From Artemisia argyi (lineage: Eukaryota; Streptophyta; Magnoliopsida; Asterales; Asteraceae), in the NCBI GenBank assembly GCA_030686995.1, contig CM060691.1:94134743-94198742 (forward strand): a stretch of DNA of 64,000 bases, given 5' to 3'. Below the pieces are notes generated by a model. That model searched no databases. It worked only from the letters and a program-made list of their open reading frames with translations, and was not told where the DNA came from. Both the position numbers and the translations under genes were made by a program. This document shows, piece by piece, positions 12,660 to 23,513 of the stretch; the stretch's first letter is position 1, and each line of letters begins with the position of its first letter.

Positions 12660-12975
12660 CTACGGCATAGATGCTTCATCTACTTACGCCGTAGATATTA
12701 TTTCTGAAGATTACGCCTTAGCTAATACCTCACTTACGGCGTAGCTTAACATCAAAGGGTTCTAAGGAGTAACCTCTCTCCACCTACGGCACAGACCCCA
12801 AAATCAAGCAGTAAGAGAAGTATTGAGGCCATAGAAGAAACTACGGCATAGTTCCTAACATAACTACGCCGTAGACATGACAGCTGAAGAAACTACGGCC
12901 GTAGCACAAGATCTTGCTACGGCGTAGATGCAATTATCAAAGACTACGGCGTAGCCAACCCTAGGGCTACCATAG
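12660..12975 (+). repeat. CTACGGCGTAG array 2 in LTR I (six pairs)
   Basis: Motif starts are 12660, 12684, 12711, 12734, 12784, 12841, 12864, 12893, 12917 and 12944, plus decayed partners near 12806 and 12967. They fall into six pairs with 23-24 bp between motif starts, and pairs are 51-73 bp apart. Variants such as CTACGGCATAG and TTACGCCGTAG differ mostly by C-to-T or G-to-A at CG sites. The array ends just before the TATA-like box at 12988. Confidence 0.85.
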
Positions 12976-12987
12976 CTATGTCAGGCC

Positions 12988-12995
12988 TTTAAATA
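12988..12995 (+). promoter_or_regulatory. TATA-like box of LTR I
   Basis: TTTAAATA lies 13 bp after the last array motif. The equivalent position of LTR J has TATAAATA. Confidence 0.55.
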
Positions 12996-14491
12996 CCAGC
13001 CCTAATTCCAAGTTTTCATTGACACATTCCAACACACAGAAGTCAGGAGGAATTAAGGGAGCATGAGGACGAAGTTCTATCAGCACACTAGTCCACTCCA
13101 AGGGAGATTTCACACCTCAACTATAAGTTTATTCATTCGATTTGTTTGTATTATTTCAATGTTACATTTATTATGTTAAATATTTGTTTTTCTGCATTCA
13201 TGAACATGAGTGGCTAAACACCTCTTGGTGTTAGCCTATTTATGAAATTTTTATTTATGTGATTTAGTTTTCGCGCATCTTTATCCGTTTTATTTGTATA
13301 CTTGCTTAGCTAGTCTTGGGACACTCTTGTTTTAAGGGTTTTGATATTGGGTAGTACTTCGAGGGGAGAGATAGATGTGACCGTGCCACTCTTCATTAGA
13401 AGCTAGTGACTTGGGGATAGTAATATCACCATACACTTGCGAATTGACCATAGGATCACCTACCTAGTGGATTCATCTAAGAAGTTAGAGGGGAAGTGTA
13501 AGTGACAACATTTCCCGCTAGACTATTCTAAGTTAGTATAGGTACTTAATGACTCAAAATAGTCTACCATTGACCTCCGTCAATCACAAAGGGTTAGTCC
13601 TTTGATATCGGAGTAGGAGTCTATGGGAAATAGGCTTGGGGAATTTAACAAGGATCCTAGTAACTTTAACCCCCAGATAAAATGATAGGATGCATAATTA
13701 GAGAACTTGTCACATTGATAACAAGAGTAATAATTAGGTTAACACTGCTTTCTCCTACTGATTTCTATCCATCATTTACTTGCTTTATTGTTATTTACAT
13801 TATTTAAGCTTTATTACTTTAATCATCATAAAACCCCTTTTATTTTAGTAACATTAAAACTTAGATATTTTACGCCCCTTAGCACTTGGAATGACCTCGG
13901 CTTTACCATCTAGCTATACCTCACACGACCGAGTACACTGCCCGAGAGTGCATTAGGTAGACCTTCGGTAGACGAGACTATTATAAATTATGTAGAAACT
14001 AGAAGGGGGGTTGAATAGTTTCACCGCTTCTTTTAAACTTTCTAAAGCGTTTCGCCGTTTTAGGTCCGGTTAATTTACATTTGCAAACTTGTTGAATTCT
14101 ACTAGTTGTGTGATATCAATTTAGCTACTAGCAAATATAAACAAACAAGTAATATAAAGAGTAAGGAAATAACACAACCAAAGAGACGCGGTGATTTATA
14201 GTGGTTCGCCACGAAGCTCACTCCTTCGTCCTACTCCACTCCCCGAGTACCACACTCGAGAGTTATCAATCACTATATCAATACACTCCTTCAGGTGGAG
14301 CAATCCGTACATAAGCTTACACAAGGTTTAATGACACTAAGCGGAATGTCGAGTTCTAATCCTAGCTAGAACCAATCTACACCAAGGCCCACGTGGCCAC
14401 ATGAGCAAGCACCCTTGTCCTACTTAGATCGACACACGATCTAAGCCTTCACGTGAACGAGCACTCCCGTTCACTAGATTATTCACATTAA

Positions 14492-14610
14492 GACACACTT
14501 GGATCTTCACCCAATCCAAGTCTTCACACACGACACACTTGGATCCATTCCCGATCCAAGCCTTTACTCACGACACACTTGGATCCTTTCCTGATCCAAG
14601 CCTTCACACA
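14492..14610. repeat. 40-bp minisatellite in LTR H
   Basis: The phrase GACACACTTGGATC recurs at 14492, 14532 and 14572, exactly 40 bp apart, giving three units with small differences. A related degenerate unit precedes them near 14430. Confidence 0.9.
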
Positions 14611-15060
14611 AAGAATCAACTAAGTCTTAACCTAACCACTTAGGACATCACTCTCCTCACAACAAATATAAGAGCTAATCTAGTTACAAGACTTCTTGGA
14701 TCTTCATCTTCTCCAAGTTCTTACACATATATCTCTATCCTCGACTCACACACAAGTCGGAAGTATTACAATGTTTACAAAACCTATAACCATAACACTA
14801 GTTACGTTTGTGTGTGGACACCTATAACATCTCGAATCTTCGTCTACGTCGAGAGTTCTTCTCTTGCACTTTGGGAACAGGCATTGACTTTAACTTCTCG
14901 AATCTTCATCTACATCGAGAGTTCTTCTCTTGCACTTTGCGGAAGAGGAAATCACTTATACACATATACCGACATGTTATAGTGATCAAAGACACAAGAA
15001 AAATAAAACAGAAAGTTTTTGTGTATGTGGAAGCCTATTTTCTGAAAGGGAACAGTTCAG

Positions 15061-15070
15061 TATTTATAGA
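15061..15070 (-). promoter_or_regulatory. TATA box of LTR H
   Basis: The minus strand reads TCTATAAATA, immediately downstream of the H motif array in the direction of transcription. Confidence 0.6.
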
Positions 15071-15084
15071 CGACGGTAAAAGAG

Positions 15085-15154
15085 GCGACGATCCTTTAAA
15101 CAAGCGATGGTCCTTTATCGCTAAGGGACCGCCGACCTCTTTAAGGGACCGTCC
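15085..15154 (-). repeat. ACGGTCC/GGACCGCC array in LTR H
   Basis: Two copies of GCGAYGRTCCTTTA (starts 15085 and 15104) are followed by two inverted copies, AAGGGACCGCC and AAGGGACCGTCC (starts 15123 and 15143). Spacing within each like pair is 19-20 bp. The array lies just upstream of the TATA box on the minus strand. Confidence 0.85.
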
Positions 15155-15556
15155 CGACAAGACGCTCCCATTTTGTCCTGACGTGATGAAAACTTATCTG
15201 GTGCAAGCTGAACTGAATTGGGGGGGAAAGTAGCTGTTATAAGTTTGAATTAGAATATATTTTCTTAATAAAATATTTCTTTAAAAATACAAAAATACTT
15301 TTGTGAAAATGTTTTGTTAAACTTAAAAATGTAAGTTTAGGAGAAAATAAAATTCTTTGATCACTTAAATAATGACGGTATAAAGTTTGTTCATACCTGA
15401 AGTGACGTTGTAGTAGCTACGTGGAAGAAACGAGCTTCCTCGATTAAAAACTTATAAACCATAACTTAACGTAACATGTCTTTATATTTTGTGATTATCA
15501 AAACACGAGAAGATCGAATAATGCGAATAACGTTTTTGACATTATTTGTATTAACA

Positions 15557-15570
15557 ATCTCCCCCTTTTT
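15557..15570 (-). promoter_or_regulatory. Polypurine tract of H
   Basis: The minus strand reads AAAAAGGGGGAGAT directly before the 3' LTR, the standard plus-strand primer site. It fixes the orientation of H. Confidence 0.85.
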
Positions 15571-15831
15571 GATGATTACAAAATATAAACTCATTTTAAG
15601 TAAAATTATGCGTTGATAAAATTTTAATGAGTTTTCCCGTTACTTCTTCCCCTTTTGTAGAATCAAAAAGGTGTCGTTGTCATTGAGGAGAGGAGACACA
15701 AGCATCCATGAAAGGGCATCGTCGTAGAAATCAACGGTAAACAAGCTCCCCCTAGCCAAGTGCTCCCCCTATATGAGGGCGCCGGAGAATCGAGCTATGG
15801 TGATGTGCTATAGAACCAAGTTAAAAGCAAA

Positions 15832-15994
<163 letters not shown>

Positions 15995-16093
15995 AATATG
16001 GAGAAATAAGATGAATGTAAATGTGAAATCAAGTAGGTAGAACATGAGTCAGATAGACATTCAGAGAAAAAGTCTAAATTTTGACTCCTACTA

Positions 16094-16163
16094 GGGACGG
16101 TCCCGTAAATAGGGGGACGGTCCCTTAATGATTATGGGACCGCCGGTCCAATAAGGAACCGCC
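16094..16163 (-). repeat. Internal H array, 3' of both ORFs
   Basis: GGGACGGTCCC-type motifs at 16094 and 16114 (20 bp apart) are followed by GGGACCGCC at 16136 and GGAACCGCC at 16155 (19 bp apart). The layout is the same as in LTR H: two direct copies, then two inverted copies. Confidence 0.85.
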
Positions 16164-16443
16164 GCCAGAAGGTGACTAGGTTGACAGATGTGTTGTGATT
16201 TTAGTAACTTCCCATTTTTAAGGTTTAATAATTTTAGTCCATTTTCAATTCAACCATGATTCATATCACAACATGTTAACATAATAAAAAAGTTCAATCA
16301 TTCAATCATTTAAGAAGGCATACAAGATCAACCATAATCATCTCATAACTAAGAAATCATTAAACTACATAAATTAGTCATCAACAAGCTATCTCCCAAA
16401 GCATGCTTGACCCAAAACATAGCTTCCACTTGATTATTCTTAA

Positions 16444-17172
16444 CTAGACATTTGAAGATGTCCAGTTAGAGGGTAGAGAGGATGATGGTGAGGATGAAGG
16501 TGGAGCCGAAGGTGGCATAGTGGAAATGGGAGTTGGTTGCTCAATTTTTTGAGCAAGAAGAAACTCAATGTGGCCAAACATGATGTGGAACTCATCTCTT
16601 AGAGAGTGGATGAGGTGAAAGTTGTGGTAATAAGCACATCCCATGGTGTGGTTGTTAACAAAGTAGTAAGGAATGGGATTGCCAGGGTTTGGAGATGATG
16701 GTGAAGTGGGAGGAGTGTTTTCAAAAGACCCGTTTGGTGATGTGGTGGTATGATTTGGTGAGTTTGTTGCAAGGTGATGTGAGTTTCTTGGTGGAGAGCT
16801 AGAAGAGATAGGAGATGAAGGTTGATTACTCACAAATGGAGTGTAAGCACCTGAGCTAGATTGGGTGAGCAAAGGTGACAAGTTTTTGAAGAATGATGAG
16901 AAGGGTGATGTGGTTGGCTTTGAGCTAGATGATGGCTTGGATGAAGAATAAGATGTTCCATTTGTGGATGGTGTTTTGAGTGGTGCACTTGGTGCTTGAG
17001 GTGATGATGGTAGTGACTTTGGAAAGGGAGTTGTGTCACAAAGAGTGAGATCAATGAAGTTGGTTTGTGGTGGAATGATTTTGATCTTAGGCCTTTTGTT
17101 TGGTGGTTGTGAATTGAGTGTGGTTATGAGTCCTTTGTTTGATTTGGGCAAGGAGGTGGAAGATGATGCCAT
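16444..17172 (-). CDS. Ser/Pro-rich protein of element H
   Basis: This intact frame encodes 242 residues starting MASSSTSLPKS. It is rich in Ser, Pro and Thr throughout, with runs such as SSSKPSSSSK and a C-terminal PPSAPPSSSPSSSLP. A less biased island at about residues 170-212 (from PIPYYFVNNHTMGCAYYHNF) has several aromatic and His residues and may be the only folded part. I do not recognise the protein and see no enzyme motif or membrane segment. It lies downstream of the other H ORF and between two motif arrays. It could be the displaced C-terminal domain of that protein, as similar retrotransposon proteins have Ser/Pro-rich tails, or simply a low-complexity open frame. The length, and a start codon about 220 bp after an array, favour a real ORF. 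Confidence 0.5.
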   Translation of the reverse strand: MASSSTSLPKSNKGLITTLNSQPPNKRPKIKIIPPQTNFIDLTLCDTTPFPKSLPSSPQAPSAPLKTPSTNGTSYSSSKPSSSSKPTTSPFSSFFKNLSPLLTQSSSGAYTPFVSNQPSSPISSSSPPRNSHHLATNSPNHTTTSPNGSFENTPPTSPSSPNPGNPIPYYFVNNHTMGCAYYHNFHLIHSLRDEFHIMFGHIEFLLAQKIEQPTPISTMPPSAPPSSSPSSSLPSNWTSSNV

Positions 17173-17393
17173 TGTAGGTGATGAAGGTGAAATGAGAAGT
17201 GTTTGTAATGAGTTTGGGGATGAGGAGAGGTGATTAAATAATCAAGCATGGTTATGATTTAGGGAAAGCATGCATTAGGAAATATTAAGCACTTCAAGTT
17301 ATTTATCTAAACATGGTAAGGTGGTGATAAACATGCAATAAGTTTAGGATTGCAGGAAAGAAGAAAACAGTGCAAAAATCCGTGATCCCAGAG

Positions 17394-17462
17394 GGACGGT
17401 CCTTTAAAACATGGACGGTCCTTTATCATTAGAGGATCGCCAGTTAGATAAGGGACCGTCGG
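17394..17462 (-). repeat. Internal H array, between the two ORFs
   Basis: GGACGGTCC-type motifs at 17394 and 17413 (19 bp apart) are followed by inverted copies GGATCGCC at 17434 and GGACCGTC at 17453 (19 bp apart). Confidence 0.85.
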
Positions 17463-17693
17463 CAGTGGGATCCCAAATTTTTATCCACTTTCTCATTTCT
17501 GCAACCTGTAGGGATCTAAATATTTTCAGAATTATAATCAAGGCTAAAACACAAGAGAATAGTGCTTAAAAAATCATACAAGTTAGAAATAAGCTTAACC
17601 AAACATTCATAGATAATAGTATTCAAGAGTTAACAAATCCAAATAGTACAAATACTTAAGATACATAACAATACAATACTGTAAAATAATTCT

Positions 17694-18652
17694 TCATGGT
17701 GTTGCCTTGTCAATGGTGTTTATGACTTGTTGTTCTTGCATGACATTCTTGACTCTAGCCTGTTCCTCATTCTCGAGTGTGGGATCATCATAGATGTCAT
17801 AGTCGACAGATGACGAGGAGATAAAAATGGAGATATGGAGCTCACTGATGGGTTCCATGACAGGATCAAAAAGAGAGTATTGAGGACCACGAAGATAGAG
17901 ACGAGTTAGGAACATCTCGTAGGGTATCAATTTGGTTTTGTTACCCTTAAGATGTATAATTCGCTTAGCAAAGTGATAGGCAAGATTGTATGGTTGTTGA
18001 GTGTGTAGACAATACATCATATGAGCACAACATGTCGGGAGTTGCTCACGAATCCCTTTGAGACCAAGAGTGTTCTCTTTCAGGATCATAGCCCAAGGAA
18101 TTAGTTCATCACGTACCACTATCATACGAATTTTTGTTTGATCAAGATAAGGAAAGAACCTATGAGTACGAAGAAGTTTGGTAATTTCATAAGGACGAGG
18201 TATGTAGGAGCTGTAAGGACTGTTTTCTTCTCTATAGTTGAAGAGTGACTCGAGACACCAATCTTCAGTATAGGCCCATTGCCCATGATTGGGAATACGA
18301 AGGATTTGAGCAAATTGATCAAGACAAATTTGAAGTTCCTAATCCAAAACCAAAGTGACAAAGATTGATCCTCGTTACGTACGAGTTCAACTTGTCGAAA
18401 GAATTCCAACACAAAGCGAGGACAAATTTTCTCATTGATATGAAGCAAACAAGCGAATCCTATGGCATGGGAGGTTGTATTAATGTCTCTATGATAGGCT
18501 AAGGAGGGATCAACGATTCTTCCCTCATGAAAGCGACGAGTCTCAAAATTCACATAGGGACGTATGTGACTTCCTGGAGTGGTAGGTTCAAGAGAAATTC
18601 TAGGAGTATAGGAGTCGGTATTGAGAAGATCAAAATCATATATGTGTGACAT
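17694..18652 (-). pseudogene. Extra retrotransposon ORF of H, one frameshift
   Basis: Two overlapping frames make one protein: 18652 to about 18330 (from MSHIYDFDLLN), then a frame change, then about 18330 to 17694 through MIVVRDELIPWAMI to the stop. Conserved blocks are FACLLHINEKICPRFVLEFF, an ILRIPNHGQ block in the second frame, AHMMYCLHTQQPYNLAYHF and YEMFLTRLYL. In the same order these resemble a protein found in many Asteraceae retrotransposons and usually called hypothetical. It has no known enzyme motif. From memory it occurs next to gag- or pol-bearing copies, so it may be an env-position or accessory protein; its role is unknown. The frameshift makes this copy inactive unless it is bypassed. 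The start at MSHIYDF is chosen because related proteins begin with a SHIY-like motif. Confidence 0.6.
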
Positions 18653-19186
18653 TTTGTTCCCTATGAAAGAAAGAATCACAAGGTTATTATTAGAGTTTTA
18701 CCTTTCTTAAAATTTGTTTTGATTATCAATTATAATGAATGTTTTTGACATGTATTAAACAATGTGGAGTTCAAGGTTATGTTTTAAAATTATGATAGTG
18801 AAGTCTTCGTACTTTGAATATTATCATATACATGAGAGCATTTCTTTTAACTAACGAATGTATTTAATAAGAATCTTACTATTAATCTATTATTGAGCTT
18901 AGATGTCAATTGCACCTATTTTCATAAAGGATTTAAGATCCTCAAATCTAATTTTACAATAAACCCTAATTGTGTAATTTAAAAAAAGAATTGAATGAGT
19001 TAGACTTACAATTGATGATTTGTACGTAGAAGTGTTTTGTTATTTGAAGTTTGAGACTTTGAATTTTACACTGAATGTTGTAAATGATAATTTAACCTTA
19101 TTTTTCAGCAACTCAGCGGTTACACCAAGTGTATGATATGTTTTACTGATAAATGCAGAGTGAACATGAGTTTTAAAGAAAATCAC

Positions 19187-19233
19187 GGACGGTCCCTTAT
19201 CAATAAGGGACCGCCAATCTTTTGGGGACCGCC
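19187..19233 (-). repeat. Internal H array, 5' of the ORFs
   Basis: One GGACGGTCCC motif (19187) and two inverted GGACCGCC motifs (19208 and 19226). With the arrays at 17394 and 16094 this brackets each H ORF. Confidence 0.8.
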
Positions 19234-20286
19234 GGCAGTGAAGTTGTCGGTTTTTGGAGTTTTTGGTCTTTATGAAAAATCTTTGGTCTCAGATGGTTTT
19301 AAAGCATAACTCTTTATATTTAAGAACACGAAACAGACTCAATACGCACGAGTGGGATGAGGAATGGGTATGGAGTAGAAACGAGATAGAAGAGAAGGAA
19401 AAGACTCGATACCCTTGGATAAAGAGTGGAGTTTGAGTCGAAACAGAAGAAAAGAGAGAGAGAGAGCCGTTAAATGAGGTTCAAGGACGAGACTTGCATC
19501 GAGGAAGGATAGAAGTCAATCATGTCATTCTTAATAAAAGTCATAGACGAGAACTAGACGAAAGATAAGGAGTGAATCTAGTGTGCATCGTCTATAGTGA
19601 TTGATTGACAAAACTTTGATATTATTAATGGTTGTGGTAAGACCATTATTTTTCCAAATAGTTTGCTTGAATCCAAAGAAGGATAAGCACTTAGACATAA
19701 CGTCTAAGTAACACAAAGCATCTAGCATGTATTGGCACACAAAAATCATCTAGCATGCAAGCGAGTAATAACTAATCACATAGTCACATAATCATATAGC
19801 AAACACTCAAATAGCAAGCATGATAGTCAAGGTTGTAATAAAACTTACCTTGGCCTCTAGTTATCCTTAATAACACATACCCTTAAAATGTATTGTTTAT
19901 GATGCAAGACTTGATGACACTCACTTGGTGAATCAACTACTTGATTGGTTCCACATACAAGTAGCACATTGTCTTGTCCGCTAGCAATTCTCTTTACACA
20001 TTAAAAACCGCGTAATGTCTTCTTCATCGGCATCACTTCAAGACTTGAAGACAAGTGCATCGACTAGATTGCTTGTGTGATCCTCATCGGCGACATTTTC
20101 TACAAAAAGACATTCAAACTAGTAGTACATGATTCTACTTAAATTAAGTGTTTTCCTAATAGCACATTTTCATCATCTTTGGCTTGAACATATCTTTGAT
20201 GCAAGTTTAAACCATTTTACCATATGGAATTTGCCACTTGACATAAAATTGTTTTATCAAAATCAATTTTGGCAAAGATTCTTAAA

Positions 20287-20511
20287 TCAATATTTTTGCT
20301 TCAATATTTTGCAAAAGTTTCTTATGAAAAGTTGATTAGCAAAACTTCCTAACATTAATTGCAAATCATCAATTGAAATGACATGCCAAAGATTATGATC
20401 AATTGATTTCACATAACTTTCAAATTCATTTTTCCAAATGACAAAATTTTCATTTTCGAAAAATGGTGGCTCATTCAAAAAACGCCCTTCTAGATATCTT
20501 TTTGATTCCAT
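20287..20511 (-). pseudogene. N-terminal fragment of copia gag in H
   Basis: From MESKRYLEGRFLNEPPFF the frame matches the start of the gag of element G ([20 protein letters not shown]) through FVIWKNEFESYVKS and LWHVIS. After about 45 residues the similarity stops and the frame ends at 20287 in unrelated residues. This is the N-terminal gag domain that begins SIRE-like copia gags. It lies about 55 bp after the primer site, as expected. The rest of gag and all of pol have been replaced. Confidence 0.8.
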
Positions 20512-20564
20512 AGATCGATTCAAGTTTTAAAGTACAGTATACTCTAAAGATCTTGATAAACGAA

Positions 20565-20576
20565 GCTCTGATACCA
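20565..20576 (-). promoter_or_regulatory. Primer binding site of H
   Basis: The minus strand reads TGGTATCAGAGC, the exact complement type for initiator tRNA-Met in copia elements, 2 bp inside the 5' LTR end. Confidence 0.95.
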
Positions 20577-20578
20577 AT

Positions 20579-21049
20579 TGTAGAAACTAGAAGGAGGCGA
20601 CGGTCCTTTATCGCTAAGGGACCGCCGACCTCTTTAAGGGACCGTCCCGACAAGACGCTCCCATTTTGTCCTGACGTGGTGAAAACTTATCTGGTGCAAG
20701 CTGAACTGAATTAGGGGGAAAAGTAGCTGGTATAAGTTTGAATTTGAATATATTTTCTTAATAAAACATTTCTTTAAAAACACAAAAATACTTTTGTGAA
20801 ATTTTTTTGTTAAACTTAAAAATGTAAGTTTAGGAGAAAATAAAATTCTTTGATCACTTAACTAATGACGGTATAAAGTTTGTTCATACCTGAAGTGACG
20901 TTGTAGTAGCTATGTGGAAGAAACGAGCTTCCTCGATTAAAAACTTATAAACCGTAACTTTACGTAACATGTCTTTATATTTTGTGATTATCAAAACACG
21001 AGAAGACCGAATAATGTGAATAACGTTTTTGACATTATTTGTATTAGCA
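20579..21049 (-). repeat. 5' LTR of H, internally deleted (471 bp)
   Basis: It keeps both LTR ends but lacks about 1.1 kb that the 3' LTR has: after TGTAGAAACTAGAAG it jumps to GAGGCGACGG (3' LTR about 14006 to 15081). The remaining motifs GACGGTCC, GGACCGCC and GGACCGTCC lie at 20596-20650. The TATA box and the RNA start region have been lost, so this LTR cannot promote a normal genomic transcript. Confidence 0.9.
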
Positions 21050-21081
21050 AATTATAAAACCAGGTCGGTAAATCCTGCATA
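21050..21081 (+). mobile_element. LTR I, terminal part after H
   Basis: After the second AATTA the phrase ending GGTAAATCCTGCATA matches the end of LTR J (AGTAAAACCTGCATCA), so H split LTR I within its last 35 bp. No primer site follows; the internal region starts directly with sequence homologous to M from about 4660. Confidence 0.7.
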
Positions 21082-21416
21082 AATTCACTGTAAACCCTCA
21101 CGAGACTACACTCATCCACTTGGGACACCAACTGGTTTAAAAGGCTTGTTGCATACGCTAAATGCTACCGTGATTCCTATGAAAGTGAGTTATGATTTGT
21201 TTGTTTGTTTTTTCTTTTTCATTTTATTTTAGGTTTATGCTTGTGGTAGTACCGTGATCTCAGGGTTTGAAGTTTGTTCATGGAAGTAAGTCGAAGGCAC
21301 GCATTCTCACGTGATCCTTCTTTCATTTTTGGAGTAAATTTCATGGAAGTTCTTGCTCTAATTCTACTTTTTCTTGACATTTACTTAATTCTTAGTAAAA
21401 AAGGGACTTTGTACAG

Positions 21417-21430
21417 TTCAAGTGGGGGGA
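21417..21430 (+). promoter_or_regulatory. Internal PPT-like tract, copy 1
   Basis: TTCAAGTGGGGGGA, identical to the tract before LTR J and to the one at 5009 in M. Confidence 0.55.
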
Positions 21431-22091
21431 CGGGAGTAGAATTATTACTTGAATTTTATTGCCCTCGTTTTTCTAGTTTATTTTGAAAAATTATGCCATT
21501 TTTTAAAATTTTGACATGTTTTTCTTAACCTAACTAGAATAACCCTTAACCGAGCACATTTAACCCTTGAATTTCTATGGTGACATTTAGCCTATCCGTT
21601 TCCATTGATTTCCCCCAAATCCACCAAATATTGAGTGTGTCGGTAGTTTGTAAACTTTAGAACTTGGCCTTTACATCATTTTGAGACCATACACGAGTAG
21701 TGTGTCGAGTTAGCTCGAACCATTTGGAAGAAACGATTTAAGAAGGCAATATTCTAGGATTATAATCCAAATAGCCTTATATGTGTGCATTTATCGAGTA
21801 GTCACCTCGACCTCTCGACCCCCGTGTTAAACCCTTTTGTTGCACTCACATTTAGTGCAAGATACCCCTAGATACACCCTTTTGAGCCTATCCTTTCGTT
21901 TCATACCCTTGATATATTGTTTCAATACAACTATTCTCCTTTGCCTACCGTGTAGTCTTTGTTTGTAATTGGTAAGTCATTGTTTACCCAAGTTCAAGGT
22001 CTAAGTGGAGAAACTCAGGAATCACGCCTACGTTTAAGACATATTATTGAAGATCATTTGAAGACCCCTCAAATTCTCATATATTGTTCAT

Positions 22092-22105
22092 CTCAAGTGG
22101 GGGGA
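22092..22105 (+). promoter_or_regulatory. Internal PPT-like tract, copy 2
   Basis: CTCAAGTGGGGGGA, one base different from the terminal tract. Confidence 0.5.
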
Positions 22106-22898
22106 TGAATATATTCTTGTTTCTAGTGATTCTTAAAAAAATTGTGCGAATTTCCGTATGTACATAGTTGTATAAATGGTGCACTCGTGTATAGCACCTT
22201 GATTATGAGCTCATCATGAATTATGATCGAAGAGGCCACTTCGATCACATTTGAAGAAATGAGTTGGTGATGCTTCTACACCAACATGAAGACCAAGTAA
22301 TGTGTCCATCATGACGTCCTCTCATGGCACATGTACTTGTTATGATCCGGTTCTTGAATTTTTAAGCTTGGACTTTGGGCGAACGGTAAATGGTGATGAC
22401 TTAGTTATAGACTTAGACTATTTGCTTGTTATTTTACTTTTACACCCATTTTATGTATTCCCATGTTTATTCCTACCCTTTAGTCACGAATCATGATTAG
22501 GTGAGGGATTTGAGCAGGCATTGATGTCTTGCGCGGCGTTCCGATCATGTTCGATGTTCTTTGTTGCCTTCGCCGTAGTATGTTAGTAACGACACAAGCC
22601 TTATTTCTGTTCACCCAATATTGCCTTCGGAGATTGTTTTGACCTTGGCTCTAGTGGTGGAGATTTGTGTAGCCGCCAAACCTATGATAGAATACATTCT
22701 ATGACTGTGCTTTGAGTGATCACTCTGAAAATTGACACTTAAAATAAGAGAGAGTATGAGTGTTAGTTCCCCTTTCGTGAGGTGTTCGGCTTTGAGAATT
22801 CTAGCATATGATTTTTGTAAACTCATATTTCCCTAGTAATATTAAGGGATATCTTTTTAAGAATACTTCTAATAAGGTCTACTTGAGGGCAAGTAGAG

Positions 22899-22912
22899 TT
22901 CAAGTGGGGGGA
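22899..22912 (+). promoter_or_regulatory. Polypurine tract of I/J
   Basis: TTCAAGTGGGGGGA lies 4 bp before the LTR start TGATGACG at 22917, the normal position of the plus-strand primer. It marks LTR J as the 3' LTR of a plus-strand element. Confidence 0.8.
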
Positions 22913-23111
22913 TATTTGATGACGTCAATTAATCCTGATATTTAAGTGTCAATTTCCCTCTAATATGTTCGTTTATTTTACTTATTATGTGGATATATAC
23001 TTTGATTTCGTTATATTTTGTATCCAGGTCACAAATGAGCATAGGAGCTAAAGAGACGTGGAAATTAGAAAGAACTCGCAAAAGATAAACATTTTACTAT
23101 TCTAGAAGAAG

Positions 23112-23493
23112 CTATGGCGTAACATTCACTCTTTATTACGTCGTAGCTAGGAATTCAAACATGAAGAGCAAAGTCAACGCGGATCAAGAGCTACGGCGTA
23201 ACCAATTTCTTAGTTACGCCGTAACATATTTAAGACTTTGAAGAAACCTCGAACTGGAGGCTACGCCATAACATAAGTTTGGAGTTACGGCGTAGCAATG
23301 ACTACGATAGTAATCCAAGATCCAAAAATTAAACTACGGCGTAACAACACACTGGACTACGACGTAGAAGAAACCCTAATCGGAGTTATGAAGTAACACA
23401 TTCATCGTCTATGCCGTAACTATTGCTTTTGGATAAGATCTTTTCAGGATTACACTAGCTATGACATAACACACTTTTGTAGCTACGCCGTGG
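23112..23493 (+). repeat. CTACGGCGTAG array 3 in LTR J (six pairs)
   Basis: Twelve motifs form six pairs starting at 23112/23136, 23191/23214, 23261/23285, 23334/23357, 23386/23409 and 23459/23483, always 23 or 24 bp apart. The two members of a pair are usually reverse complements, for example CTACGGCGTAA with TTACGCCGTAA. In pairs 1 and 3 the end bases also match across the pair (CTA..TAA with TTA..TAG). The array ends 12 bp before the TATA box. Confidence 0.92.
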
Positions 23494-23505
23494 CTATGAC
23501 AAGCC

Positions 23506-23513
23506 TATAAATA
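23506..23513 (+). promoter_or_regulatory. TATA box of LTR J
   Basis: TATAAATA directly after the array, followed by a leader homologous to that of LTR I. Confidence 0.65.

Larger units (their letters stand above)
12645..13990 (+). mobile_element. LTR I of Athila-like element I/J, main part
   Basis: This 5' LTR of a plus-strand element is homologous to LTR J (22917-24546): both carry the CTACGGCGTAG array, a TATA box, a leader, a phrase near GCTAAACACCTCTTGG (about 13213), and the GAGTACACTGCCCGAGAG end region. The first roughly 190 bp of the LTR (before the array) are missing compared with LTR J. The LTR is split by copia element H and resumes at 21050, ending near 21081. Confidence 0.7.
13991..15556 (-). 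repeat. 3' LTR of H (1566 bp)
   Basis: On the plus strand it begins TGTAGAAACTAGAAGGGGGG, the complement of the LTR end typical of SIRE-like copia elements, and ends TTGTATTAACA. It contains a 40-bp minisatellite, a duplicated block at 14824-14940 (two copies of a CTCGAATCTTC phrase), a motif array and a TATA box. An open frame at 14808-15233 falls on these repeats and is not a gene. Confidence 0.9.
21082..22916 (+). mobile_element. Internal region of I/J, non-coding
   Basis: About 1.8 kb without gag or pol, homologous in its first part to M 4660-5440. It lacks a primer site and all coding DNA, so I/J is a deletion derivative. It contains three copies of the CAAGTGGGGGGA tract, the last directly before LTR J. 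The short frames here have no recognisable product. Confidence 0.65.

Noticed and set aside
14808..15233. 141-residue open frame on the plus strand
   Set aside because: It lies inside LTR H across a duplicated block and the motif array, antisense to the element; no similarity or codon signal.
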